A stretch of 64,000 bases of DNA from Catenaria anguillulae PL171 (Eukaryota > Blastocladiomycota > Blastocladiomycetes > Blastocladiales > Catenariaceae). Positions 30,571 to 40,885 of this stretch are shown here, piece by piece. Below the pieces are notes generated by a model. It was not told where the DNA came from and made no database searches. It saw only the letters and a program-made list of their open reading frames with translations. Position 1 is the first letter of the stretch; every line of letters starts with the position of its first letter. Position numbers and translations under genes: made by a program. The stretch covers positions 434,001-498,000 of the forward strand of contig MCFL01000004.1 of the NCBI GenBank assembly GCA_002102555.1, in the 5' to 3' direction.

Positions 30571-33435
30571 TTAATGGAACAACAAGTCGGTGTACTTGGG
30601 GATGGGCCAGTACTTGTCGGCAACCTTTTGCTCAAGGGCATCCGCGTGCGTGCGCACCTCCTCCAAGGCGGGGACAATCAAGTCACTGGCCTTCTTGGCT
30701 TGCTCGACAGGCTCGGCCTCGGCAAACACCGTCTCTGCGGCCTGCTCGAGGTGGGCCGTGGCCGTCTTGAGCGAGGCCAAAATCGGGGTGATGGCCTTAA
30801 CGGCATCCACCTCGGGGGTGGCATCGCACCCAGCCGACTTGAGCGAGTTGATGGTGTCGGCAAGCGACTTGCGGTACTCGTACACGGCGGGCAAGATGGT
30901 CTGATGGATCATAAACTTGAGCGTGTTGGCCTCAATCAAGAGGTCCTTGGCAAACCGCTCGACGAGCACGTGGTAACGCGAGTGCAGCTCGTCGTGCGTA
31001 AAGACACCCGTCAGCTTGGTGAGCATGTTGGCGTTGCCCTCGGCAAGCAATTGCGCGTACGCATCGGGCACAGCCTTGATGTTGAGCAAGCCGCGCTTCT
31101 CGGCCTCCTTGACCCAGGCCTCAGAGTAGTTGTCGCCCTCAAAGCGAATGGCCTTGGTCTCCACAATCAAGTCACGGATCACGGCAAGCACGTCGTCCTC
31201 GGAGGCAACGTGGCGGCCGGCCATCTTGGCCTCGAGGCGCTTGGACACTTGGTCGAGGGCCGAGGCAACAGCAGCGGTGAGCATGGCCACGGGGAACGAG
31301 GGCGATTGCTTGGAGCCGACGGCACGGAACTCAAACTTGTTACCAGTGAAGGCAAAGGGAGAGGTACGGTTGCGGTCCGTCAAGTCCCGGTTGATTTCGG
31401 GCAACACGGCAACCTTCAAGTCGAGCACGGTACCGCCGAGCTTGATGGTCGACATGTGCGGGACCGAGAAGTTGCGGATGGCGCGCTTCTCCTCAATGGC
31501 CGTCAAGACCTCGGTGAGCTGCTCACCCAAGAAGGCCGAGATGATACCGGGCGGGGCCTCCTGAGCACCGAGACGGTGCAAGTTGGACGACGACGAGATG
31601 GCGCAGCGCAAGATGCCCTGGTGCTGCTTGACACCGAGCAAGGTGGCGAGCAAGAACACGAGGAATCGGTAGTTGGTCTCGGGCTTGACAGTGGGGTCGA
31701 GCAAGTTGTCGCCCTGGTCGGTCGACATGGACCAGTTGCAGTGCTTGCCCGAGCCGTTGATGCCCTTGAAGGGCTTCTCGTGGAAGAGCACCTTGAGCTT
31801 GTGGCGGTGCGACACTTGGTGGAGCACGTCCATGATGAGCAAGTTGTGGTCAACGGCCACGGTCGACTCTTCAAAGATGGGGGCCACCTCGAATTGCTGC
31901 GGGGCAACCTCGTTGTGGCGGGTCTTGACGGGCACACCGAGCTTGATGAGCTCGAGTTCGGCCTCGGACATGGTGGCGAGCACACGTGACGGGATCTTGC
32001 CAAAGTAGTGATCCTCAAGCTGCTGGTGCTTGGGAGGCACAGAGCCAATCAAGGTACGGCCAGTGAGCTTGAGATCGGGGCGGAGCGAGTAGAGCGACCG
32101 GTCAATCAAGAAGTACTCTTGCTCGGTACCCAACGTGGTGTAAACACGGTTCACGTTCTCGCCCAACTGACGCAACACCTTGACGGCCGAGCGCGAGAGA
32201 GCCTCGTTGGCGCGCAAGAGCACAGTCTTCTCGTCAAGGGCTTGGCCATTGTACGAGATGAAGACGGAGGGGACATAGAGAGTGGCGGTGCCCTTGAGCG
32301 CTCCAGGGCGAATGAACATGGGCGAGGTCGTGTCCCAGACAGTGTAACCACGGGCCTCGAAGGTGGTACGCATACCACCCGAGGGGAAGGACGACGCATC
32401 GGGTTCGGATTGGAGAAGCTGCGAGCCCGAGAAGGCATCAATGGCGGTGGTGTCGTCGTTCGAGTACTTGAGTGTCAAGAAGGCTATTGTTGGTTTGGTT
32501 TGGAATGTGCGAATCAGTCAGTATGGGGCAAAATGGTTGAACTGGCTCGTTTCGTGCGCGTTTCCGCCTTGGACCGCTTGGTCGGCCAATGCCGGGAGCG
32601 TCCCCGGGTGCCGGAAGGCCGACAAACAGCCTGATACAGCCCGGTTTGAGGAGCCGTCGCGATCCCTCACTGCGGCACCAGAAGCGGGCGTCATGACCAG
32701 CAGATCATGGACAAACTGGGCGGTGGGGGAGACAGTTCAGAAAAATCAAACACGCACCATCGTGCTTCTCGGCGGTCGAGCCGGTTTGGGGCTGGAACCA
32801 GTGGGTGTAGTGGGTCGCCTGTGTTGCCAAAACATGGCGGGACAACGCAATCGGTCAGGAAACCCGTGTGCCTGCACTAGTCGAGCCAGACAACGACAAA
32901 CGGACGTACACCGCGATCTTGGGCCCAAACACGGACGGCGTGAGCAATGGCATCGGCAGTGATCTTGTCGAGCGACTGACGGCCACGCATCTGTTTGAGG
33001 CAGGCAACATGGAACAGTCCAGATTGGGTCAGTATCAGTTAGTTTACTTCATTTTTTTTCGCTGGCAAGGATCGGATTGATGTTTGCCCCTGCGGCCAGG
33101 GCCGCGAACTGAGCAGTTGCAACCAGTTTCACTGCCAACGTGATCAGCGCGAGGAGGTAGCTCAAATCATCGATCGGCTCATGGCGGCGGCGGCGACGGC
33201 CGGAGAGGCAAGGGCAGACGACGTGAAAGCGATGGGACGGACGGACCTGCTTGATGAACTGAGCGTAGACGGGCTTAGGGAGCGCCTTTTGGAGCTGGGG
33301 CAAGCCAAACACGTCCTGGCCAAAGAGCTCCGAGGCATAGATGGAGGCGCCGTGCTGGTCGGCGGGCCACTTGACTTCGCGCGGTTGGTGGCCGACAACG
33401 CCGAGGATGGCTTCGGTGCGAGCTTGCTGGGACAT
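30571..33435 (-). CDS. glnN: Type III glutamine synthetase
   Basis: Makes glutamine from glutamate, ammonia and ATP. GSIII subunits are about 700-740 aa, twice the length of fungal GSII; this one is 747 aa. Exons: 33435-33247, 32990-32910, 32818-32758, 32483-30571. Signatures include KWPADQHGASIYASELFG, DASSFPSGGMRTTFEARGYT, NEVAPQQFEVAPIFE, EKPFKGINGSGKHCNWS and NRTSPFAFTGNKFEF, all GSIII hallmarks, with metal- and substrate-binding Glu, His and Arg residues retained. Splicing rebuilds GATHYTHWFQPQTGSTAEKHD, the family's N-terminal motif. Intron 1 (33246-32991, 256 nt) is three times longer than the others. Upstream, HGATAR-type sites TGATAG (33830) and CGATAG (34154) would suit GATA-factor nitrogen control, but are weak evidence. 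GSIII is best known from bacteria, amoebae and algae. Confidence 0.96.
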
Positions 33436-34420
33436 GGTGAGGGTAGGGTAGATGACGTGGGAGGAGGGGACGGATCGCTTGCTGTGAAGCCGAGAAGAGC
33501 CAGTCTTGAAGAGGAGAGAGAATGGACGGGGTTGCGCCCGACCTTTATAGCAGCCACGACTGGGCACTGGCTTGCGAGTGGAGCGGTTCTGTGCCGCCCC
33601 GATTGAGACGCGTCGGCGGGTCTCTTGTCGTGTGCACCGCGATCCTGGCCACTTTTTTTTTTTTTTTCACCATCCTCTCCTGCCTCTGTCTGCCGTCAGC
33701 GAATCGTCGACAAAGGTGGCACCCACCCGCCGTTGCCTCCTTGCAATTGATCGCCTCCCTCGAGCTCACAACTCGGACTCAACTTGCTGTCTCGCATGAG
33801 GTGGCACCGAGCTCATTCGCAGTTGGTTATGATAGCGAAACGGGCGTGTGTGACTTTTGTCTCGCGCGACGGTGTGATGCAGCGGTGTCGACCACCGTTT
33901 CGCAGAAGCAGTTTGCCAAAACTCAGCGATCGATCGACGCGTTCCTATCTTGCCTCATCACGTGTGGCTTCCCAGCCCCGACGCGTCCGCATCCAACCGC
34001 TCACTCCCGATCTTGTCTCGCACTTGTCTCTGCCATTTTCACAGACCAACAAAACCCCCAGATGACAGCAAAGCGGCATCGCAATGGGTATCAATGATTG
34101 CGCCCAGCTGCCGAGTCGGACCGTGGCCGGATGTGCTGGTGGTACAGTATGAACGATAGACGCAAAAGGGAACAAACCGGCGGGCCGATTCCGACGCAAA
34201 TGGGCGCGAGTTTGGTCTTGCCTCGGCACTGGCCCCAACGAAAACGATGACCAGATCGTCCTCTTTCGAGGCGACGGGCAAGAGAGGTTGGAGAACTGCC
34301 GAAGCGATGCTGCTGGCTGCCGGTATCTGTCATGTGTACGTAGCCGATCTGCCTTGTGCGGTTAGCCCAGCGTCTCAGCAACTATATAATTAAGCTTAAA
34401 TGGAGCAAAAATCAACAAAA
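33436..34420. other. Intergenic region between glutamine synthetase and tRNA-Leu
   Basis: The glutamine synthetase promoter lies here. I see a T run near 33652-33667 and two HGATAR-like GATA sites (33830-33835, 34154-34159). No coding frame is convincing. Confidence 0.4.
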
Positions 34421-34503
34421 TGTTCAAGTGGCCGAGCGGTCTAAGGCGGCAGCTTCAGGTGCTGTTCTCTTCGGAGGCGCAGGTTCGAACCCTGCCTTGG
34501 ACA
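34421..34503 (+). tRNA. tRNA-Leu (anticodon CAG)
   Basis: The 83-nt gene folds into a class II tRNA. Acceptor arms TGTTCAA and TTGGACA pair with one G-U; the D arm has GGCCGAGCGGTCTAAGGC; the anticodon stem GCAGC/GCTGT encloses TTCAGGT, giving CAG at 34-36, which reads CUG. A long variable arm (TCTCTTCGGAGGC) marks Leu, and the T arm is GCAGGTTCGAACCCTGC with the B box. There is no intron. The CUG codon is read as leucine here, so the yeast CUG-Ser code does not apply. Confidence 0.97.
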
Positions 34504-34504
34504 G

Positions 34505-34517
34505 TTTTTCAGTTTTT
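34505..34517 (+). terminator. RNA polymerase III terminator of tRNA-Leu
   Basis: Two T5 runs (34505-34509 and 34513-34517) directly follow the tRNA 3' end, the usual Pol III stop signal. Confidence 0.85.
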
Positions 34518-35725
34518 AGCTCCTGCTAAAGTCGAAGCATGTTGGATTTTGATCCACCACGCCGAAAAGCTCGTCGTTGACTTGATTCGAGTCCGGTTTG
34601 AGGTTTCCCGTTCAATACTTGCTAACTATCCGCAGTGACGCAGTCATTTTTCTCCATCCCAGACTCCGACAGAAGCCCGAACTCGTTTCATGACATATTT
34701 ACTTACGGCGTTGCTTGAGGCCGGAACAGGGAACATGCGCATACACGCTTTCCCCCAAATTCGTGTCGCCAAGGCGGTGGTAAACAAGGTCGGCTTTGGC
34801 TGGTTTGATCTCTTCGCGGCCGCTTTGGCAATGGTGACCCCTGGTGATTGACATCTGGCGTTTGCTCATCCCTACTTTGTCCCACACCTGATACCTACTA
34901 CTGGTGTCGCCCCAAAAGCGGTCACAATCCGTCACCAACACTCTTTCGATCCACCAGCAGCCGCCGCCGCAGGTCTCACCGCCTTGCTGCACCGCCGAGG
35001 GCGACGCGTTTGCGTATTTGCATTCAGTTGGTGCCTCAAATGTCTCAACTTGATGATGGCGCGCGTTTCAGTTGCAAATGAAATCATTCCGCCGTACTCA
35101 AATATTAATGCTACATGCATGCTCAATCGCAATATCCGCCAGGGACCAGTGCCGGCCACGTCATTTCAAATACATGCCTGCGCCACTATGCATGGGATCC
35201 GCCATGTGTGGTGATGATGCCGGCAACTCCACCCTCACATCATCACGCTCGCCACCTGTGCCGCTGCCTCACTCTGACGCAGATTTACCCTGCCACCCTC
35301 CACAAGGCCAGGCCATGAAGCTTAAGGCCATGCGCATTTTGCCGAGCTTTGCGTTTGCTAATGCACATTTGATACATATGGCTCATCAAAAGTTGGGAAA
35401 CATTTGAAACATGCAACGTTTGCAGGATCTGGAGGAAAGCTCCAATGCATGATCCATCCCATCGAACCATAACTCTACAGCCAGCCGTCGCGTAAATCGA
35501 CTTGTCGCATCAATGCAGGCCTGACGGCTGTATTGAAGCTCACCCGGGCAACAACTCTGCCTAGTCGGTGGCAGAGCTCTCGTCCCGATCCACCAGAACT
35601 TGAGGGAAGGGGTACAAATATCGAGCCGACCCCCGACAGTCTTCACCATTGACTCGGACACTCAGACAACAGTTTTCTCCCACCTTCGTCTTCTCCTTAC
35701 CGCACACCAAACATAAATCTCAACC
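34518..35725. other. Intergenic region
   Basis: 1.2 kb with no supported gene. The 97-codon minus-strand frame at 34699-34992 has no domain and no splice context. Confidence 0.45.
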
Positions 35726-36258
35726 ATGAACGCCGCTTCTCTCTTGATTGCTCTTGCCGCACTCATTGCCGTTGTCGCCGGTTCGTCTCCCATCCCCCAC
35801 CACTTTTCGTATAGCACACCCTCCCACCAACTCATGCTGACCTCTGCTCCAACCGACATTTTCACCTGACTCCACTAGCCCGCGAATGGCCCTTTGTCCT
35901 CCCCGCCGCCTACAACATCGAGACCGGAACCGGCCACCGCGTCATTTTCAGGGAAGACGGCCGCTTCACCTTCACGACCAATGTGCGCTGCATCCGCGCG
36001 CCTTGCCCCATGTCGGGCGGTGAGGGTGCTTGGGCGTTCGACGCCAAGCTCCGCGAGCTCACCTTGCTCCAGGAAGTCGAGGGCGGCAACGTTGTGACGC
36101 AAACCTGGCGCATGGGTGCCGCGACCAAGGACCATTTGTCGCTGCAATGGCGCGGTAACCGCCTCGTCTTCCGTCGTGGTGCTGGCTCCGAGACGTTCCC
36201 GTTGCCCCAGGGTGCCGGCAACTGGAACCGTGACATGGATTTCGAGCCCAAGAACTGA
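35726..36258 (+). CDS. Small secreted protein, 144 aa, unknown function
   Basis: Exons 35726-35780 and 35879-36258 join in phase (GTC GCC G|CC CGC). Exon 1 encodes little but a signal peptide (MNAASLLIALAALIAVVA, then AREWP). The mature part, about 125 residues, has two Cys in CIRAPC and beta-rich stretches (GHRVIFREDGRFTFTTNV; LSLQWRGNRLVFRRG). I do not recognise the fold; a small beta-barrel is a guess. Length, signal peptide and lack of transmembrane segment fit a secreted effector or wall protein, without direct evidence. It converges on the Cys-rich membrane protein, whose stop is 229 bp away. Confidence 0.7.
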
Positions 36259-36487
36259 GTGATGTTTTTTGGACTGTTCGGGGTGTGATTGATTCATTTC
36301 GGAGTGTCAGAGCATAGACGAGGAGTGTCTGCAACAGTCGTCGGTGTGTCCATACTGTTGAGTTGGAAATGATTTCATGAATCTTTTGGTTACTTCAATA
36401 CACTGTTAACATGAACAGGGTTGGATGGATGATTTGCATGATTTGTGTTGCAAGATCTGGGAATGCAAAAAAAAGGTTCACACACAG

Positions 36488-37765
36488 TCACGACCCCCGC
36501 CGAGGACGTGGGTTTTGCGCAAACGCCGGACTTGGTCGCTCCAGATGGCTCGGTGGTGGTGGAGGCAGTTGGGAACCGTGATGATGGTGATACTGGCCGT
36601 GAGGAATGTGCCCTTGAAGGTGGCTGTGGGAATCGCTGAATGAGGATTCGGCAAAGTACACTTGGTTGGGTTGGGGCATGGGCGCTGGTGCGAGCGCGGT
36701 GGGAACGCCAAGATCGTATTGCGGCGGTTGCGCTGGGTACAATGATGGTTGTGCGTATTGTGCATCTGCTGGATACGGTTGATGTTGAGCGGATGGATAC
36801 AGCGGCGGACCGAAATCGCTTGCGTTGTTGTTTGGCGGTGGGAACTGACCGCTCGACGGCGCGGCGCCAGGTCGATCCGCGGTTGATGCAGGGCTGCGGT
36901 TCGTTGGCGTCGATTGCGAGCCTGCCGAGTTGGATCGGGTGGCCGTTGAGGTTGGTGGTGGCCGCCGTCCCATGTTATTTGCGACGACTCGACGAAGAAA
37001 GGCGTCATCTTCCGCCTTCTTTTTGTTTCGGGCTCGACGAGTTTGCAAGACCGTGATCGCAAGAAGCACAGCCAGTGCCGCGAGACCAAGGCCAATCACG
37101 AGACCGAGAAGCGAAAATGACGAGCTATTTGACTTGGAACCGGTTGCTGGTGACGATGCGTCTTGAGCTGAGAGCCGAGTACCGCCAACAGGTTCGGATT
37201 TGGTGGTTGACGTTGGCGAACGCGCCACAGCTGTTGGGGTTGACGATGCGCCTGTGCGAGAAACTTGAGGCGATGGGTCTGGAGTGCGACTTGGCGGCAA
37301 AGAACTCGCCGGCTTACTCGCGGGAACCGAAGACGGTTGCGACGTGGAAGAGACGCCGCCGCTTCCCTGTCCTCGAGCGCGACAAGTTCCAGAAGTGCAC
37401 GACAAGCCCGGCATACAAATGGCCTCGTCGCTCAAACCAAACGCGTCCACACACAACCCACCCTCGCCACGACGTGCGGCACATCGGCCCACTTCATTGT
37501 TGCAAAACTTGGTCGGGTCCGCGCTTGAGCATTCCGAGTTGAGCACGCAATCGCCAGGGACGCAGAGGCGGGTGTCGGCAGTACACACAAAGGGATCGAG
37601 TTGTGAACCGCCGCAATCCGTGTCGGTTTGGCATGATCGGCCTTGGCCTGCCACTTGGATTGTCACGACCAGCGCGAAAAGAAAGGTGACGCAAAGGGTG
37701 CCGCAGAGTTTTCCTCGTCGGCCTCGCACACTTGAGGAATGCGAAGATAGATTCGTTCGTGGCAT
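36488..37765 (-). CDS. Cys-rich single-pass type I membrane protein
   Basis: A single exon of 425 aa with ATG at 37765. An N-terminal hydrophobic segment (CVTFLFALVVTIQVAGQG) acts as signal peptide or anchor. Residues about 44-130 hold twelve Cys in short loops (CQTDTDC, CVLNSEC, CNNEVGRC, CMPGLSCTSGTC), like a small disulfide-rich surface module. A Ser/Thr/Pro stalk of about 90 residues is probably O-glycosylated. The transmembrane helix is LLGLVIGLGLAALAVLLAIT, followed by basic TRRARNKKK, which sets the C-terminus in the cytosol. That tail is Pro/Gln/Tyr-rich with HHHHG. I know no named family. Adhesion or sensing is a guess. Confidence 0.75.
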   Translation of the reverse strand: MPRTNLSSHSSSVRGRRGKLCGTLCVTFLFALVVTIQVAGQGRSCQTDTDCGGSQLDPFVCTADTRLCVPGDCVLNSECSSADPTKFCNNEVGRCAARRGEGGLCVDAFGLSDEAICMPGLSCTSGTCRARGQGSGGVSSTSQPSSVPASKPASSLPPSRTPDPSPQVSRTGASSTPTAVARSPTSTTKSEPVGGTRLSAQDASSPATGSKSNSSSFSLLGLVIGLGLAALAVLLAITVLQTRRARNKKKAEDDAFLRRVVANNMGRRPPPTSTATRSNSAGSQSTPTNRSPASTADRPGAAPSSGQFPPPNNNASDFGPPLYPSAQHQPYPADAQYAQPSLYPAQPPQYDLGVPTALAPAPMPQPNQVYFAESSFSDSHSHLQGHIPHGQYHHHHGSQLPPPPPSHLERPSPAFAQNPRPRRGS

Positions 37766-39161
37766 AGCTGAACTTTGAAGGCGATCATGGGTGGAGAACG
37801 GAGGCGACCAGCGCTACTAGAGCTAGGCAGAGTAAACGTCGGTCACAAATCCCGAACGGGTTGAGGTGGATATGTATGTCGCGACCAAAGCCGGTCGAAA
37901 TGGGGAGGGGGTTGCCAGTCTTGAGCTAACTCATGGCTACACGTTGCCACTTCATCAGGACTTTATACATAGCACCCACCATTGATTTGGATCAGTATGC
38001 CCGTTCGTCCTGCTGCGCCGACAAGACCGAGTCAGAGCATTGTTGGCGCGTGAGAGTGGCTGTGCGCTTGATCAAATTGACACTCAACGCAAGCGTCACA
38101 TTAATTCATGGAATCAAGGTGTTGGCGTGGCTAGCTGCCAGTTGACACACAAGCATCCGGCCAATACACTCCCTGGTCATAGCCTGCTTATCCTACTCTT
38201 GGACCATTCTCCCACATCAGGTTTAATTGGGGTCACGCCGTGGCCTCCATCATAGTTGGCGCTGCCTCTCACGCCCTCACACACGGTTTGCCAGAACGCA
38301 ACGAGACTGATCCAAGCTGGATGGAAGCACGGTTTGCCAAACTAGCCACCACCAACAGCTTGGCTGCTCAATCTCTCCTCCTACATCTCATGAGTTACAT
38401 CCGCGGTAGCATTTCCCACGCTCTCTTCATTGAAGGCTGTCGCTGGGTAGCATCCGTCCTATGTTTTTTTCTCTAATCTTAAGAAATGGCTCCATCAGCT
38501 GGGCGTTGATGTGCAGACACTTGCCGACGATTCATTGCGGACCATCGCGCCATAGAAATAATATTCTGGAATGAACCACAAGGACACGTTATGAATGAAA
38601 ACGCATCGGGATAGCCCGAGTTGTGGTCTGTCACACGTCGGCTGACTGGCGAGGTAAAAAAAAAAAAACAAGGTAAATACCACAACACCATATGTAAAAA
38701 CTCATAACGGCTGCTTACGCGCTTCGACAAAGCAGAATCCAGTGGACCACACAAATCGGCCTACCGCCAACTACCTACAGACATAGGTCACTTGCGGTCT
38801 TACAGTCGGCCAATAAACGTGCCGGCAGGTAGCCACTTGAGCTGGTAGCCACTTGAAGCAAGCCGGGGCACTACTCGATCATGTTGCAACCATGCACCTT
38901 GCACGGGGCGTTCGGCGCGACGAAGGACGGAAAACGGACATGCATGTTTCGTTTGGTGATCGAACTTTGAATATCGCCACATGCATGCGCCTTTATCATC
39001 CGTCGGCCAACATCGCCATTGCCACCCTAGCCGGTAGGCACCCTATGCATTACCAAAGAACCGCCTAGAAACCAACTGTCTTGTTTCCAGCTGTAAGCAA
39101 AGCAGCACACCTCGATGACAATCATTTCCGTGATCACCCCTTCACGATCCCACCCATTATT
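37766..39161. other. Intergenic region
   Basis: 1.4 kb with no supported gene. A 12-bp word GTAGCCACTTGA is duplicated near 38828 and 38845, and an A run lies near 38656-38668 (within AAAAAAAAAAAA). Nothing else is notable. Confidence 0.45.
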
Positions 39162-40785
39162 ATGCTTGGACCTTCCTCTGCTCCACACCAACAAAGGCGC
39201 AACTCCCGGAGTAGCCCACAACCGACCGTGACGGAAGCCATTCAAGTGCATCTTCCCCGCCTCACCCAGAGTGAATGCGCCTCCATTGCCCCTATCCTCG
39301 TTTCCGTTGGGCTGGAATTGCTGTCACGTTTGCGCCCAAATCTCGCATCAAGTACATTTGCTTCGGTCACGTCGCTCATTGCCGACTGGCTCGAAGGGTT
39401 GGCGGCCGCGGATCAAGAGTCGTTGGACCGCATTCGCGGAGCAAGTAGTTCGAGGGTGGCAAGCGGTTCAAAGTATTTCAACGATGCGTATCAAGTCTAT
39501 CCGGCGTGGTGGGGTATGGCATGATCTCAATGCCGTCAACGTTCAGCATGCCGAAAAGCCATTGATTCGCGGTCCTGCCAACCCTGTTATTGTAGGCCAC
39601 GAGGAAGCTTTGCCTTCGAGCCTTCCTGCTGTTGCAACATCTGCCGTCGAGCTACTCGCAAAATGGAATCTACGAGGAGCAGTGATCGAATCTGCTGCTC
39701 GTTCTATTGATCAAGGTTCGTCCGCAGTTGATTCTGCCATCGGCAGGCCACCATCCTCGCCAAAACGCAAATTGTCGCGCATGGCGACTGTTCCGCCACC
39801 GTGGGGTACGTCAAGGTGGTACATGTACCCAGGTTGAATTGCAGCTACATATTGACTCTTCTTGCCTTGTCTTGTCGTTGCAGCTGCGCGCCGCATGGTC
39901 GACGAAATCGTCCAAACCGACCCGGCAAGCTCGCCAGACGCAGACACGACAGGTGACTTGGAAAACGTGAATGCCCCGAGCCGTAATCATGTCCGACGCA
40001 CTCGAACGACGAGCCACTCTCCCTCCGCTCCCATGCCCACTCAGCCAACGCACAGAAAGGCTCAACGATCAGTCTCACCATCAACCAGCGCTCCACGCCA
40101 TCGGTCGCCCTCCGCCTCAGGTCGTCGAGATGAACCACCCGCTGAAAAGGGTGGTTTCTTTTTTCTACCCATCGACACAGCTTCTGCATCGACTCGGCGT
40201 CCAGTCGCTCCACCCAACCTTGTTCGTCGCTCGCAACCTAACCAAGCAAAGTCGCCAAGCACACATGCTCGATCGAACTCCATATCTCGCTCACAGCGAC
40301 CCACCGCCACACCTTCTGGTCCCACCGCTCGTCCCACGCCGCCTACCAGATCCACACCCGCTCCGTCGCGTGCACCAACCAACGCTCGCCCAATCGCGCC
40401 AGTGAAACCACCCACTTCATTCACTGTCCCTGCCGTTGGCTCCATCTTCCCCGTCGACTCGGACAAGGTTCAGCGCATGGTGACTGTTGCGCAATCAGCA
40501 CTCGCCGACGACTTTTGTGCCATCTTTTCCAGTGACGACGAGGACGATACGAGTACGGACGGAAACACCACCGAGTCGGTTGATGCAGTTCGGTTTCCGT
40601 CCAAAGCGACCAATGTGGTGGATCGAAAGCACGAGGGAAGGAGTCGGGATGCGAGGATGGGGATGGGCAAAGAGTGGTACAAGACAGAGTGGGCCGCCCG
40701 GGATCGCGCGGGAGCAGACCAAGGCCAGTCTGGGGCTGCAGACAAGGACGATGACAAGGATGCAGAAGCCAGTGGGGGCATGTGA
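39162..40785 (+). CDS. Unrecognised protein, disordered C-terminal half (one frame break)
   Basis: Two exons: 39162-39805 and 39884-40785 (G|gtacgt...gttgcag|CT). The N-terminal 90 residues are helical (LTQSECASIAPILVSVGLELL; SLIADWLEGLAAAD). Near 39433 the frame moves by one: GACCGCATTCGCGG reads correctly as DAFAEQVVRGWQ only if one C is removed, so an extra base is likely. After this, ordered sequence continues to KWNLRGAVIESAARSI; the second exon is a Ser/Pro/Arg-rich basic region with an acidic patch (SSDDEDD). I do not recognise the family and make no functional call. ATG 39162 is one of two possible starts; 39081 is the other. Confidence 0.55.
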
Positions 40786-40885
40786 GTTGAGTTCAGATCG
40801 GGCTGTTTGAAGATGCAATGCAAAGTGTTTCTTTTATTCATCCATGGAAAGAAACAAGTACACTCCCAAAGGCAAGACAAAATCG

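Noticed and set aside
30574-31989. 471-codon plus-strand ORF
   Set aside because: It lies wholly antisense to the conserved glutamine synthetase and is Leu/Val/Gly-rich, as expected from the reverse of a codon-biased gene.
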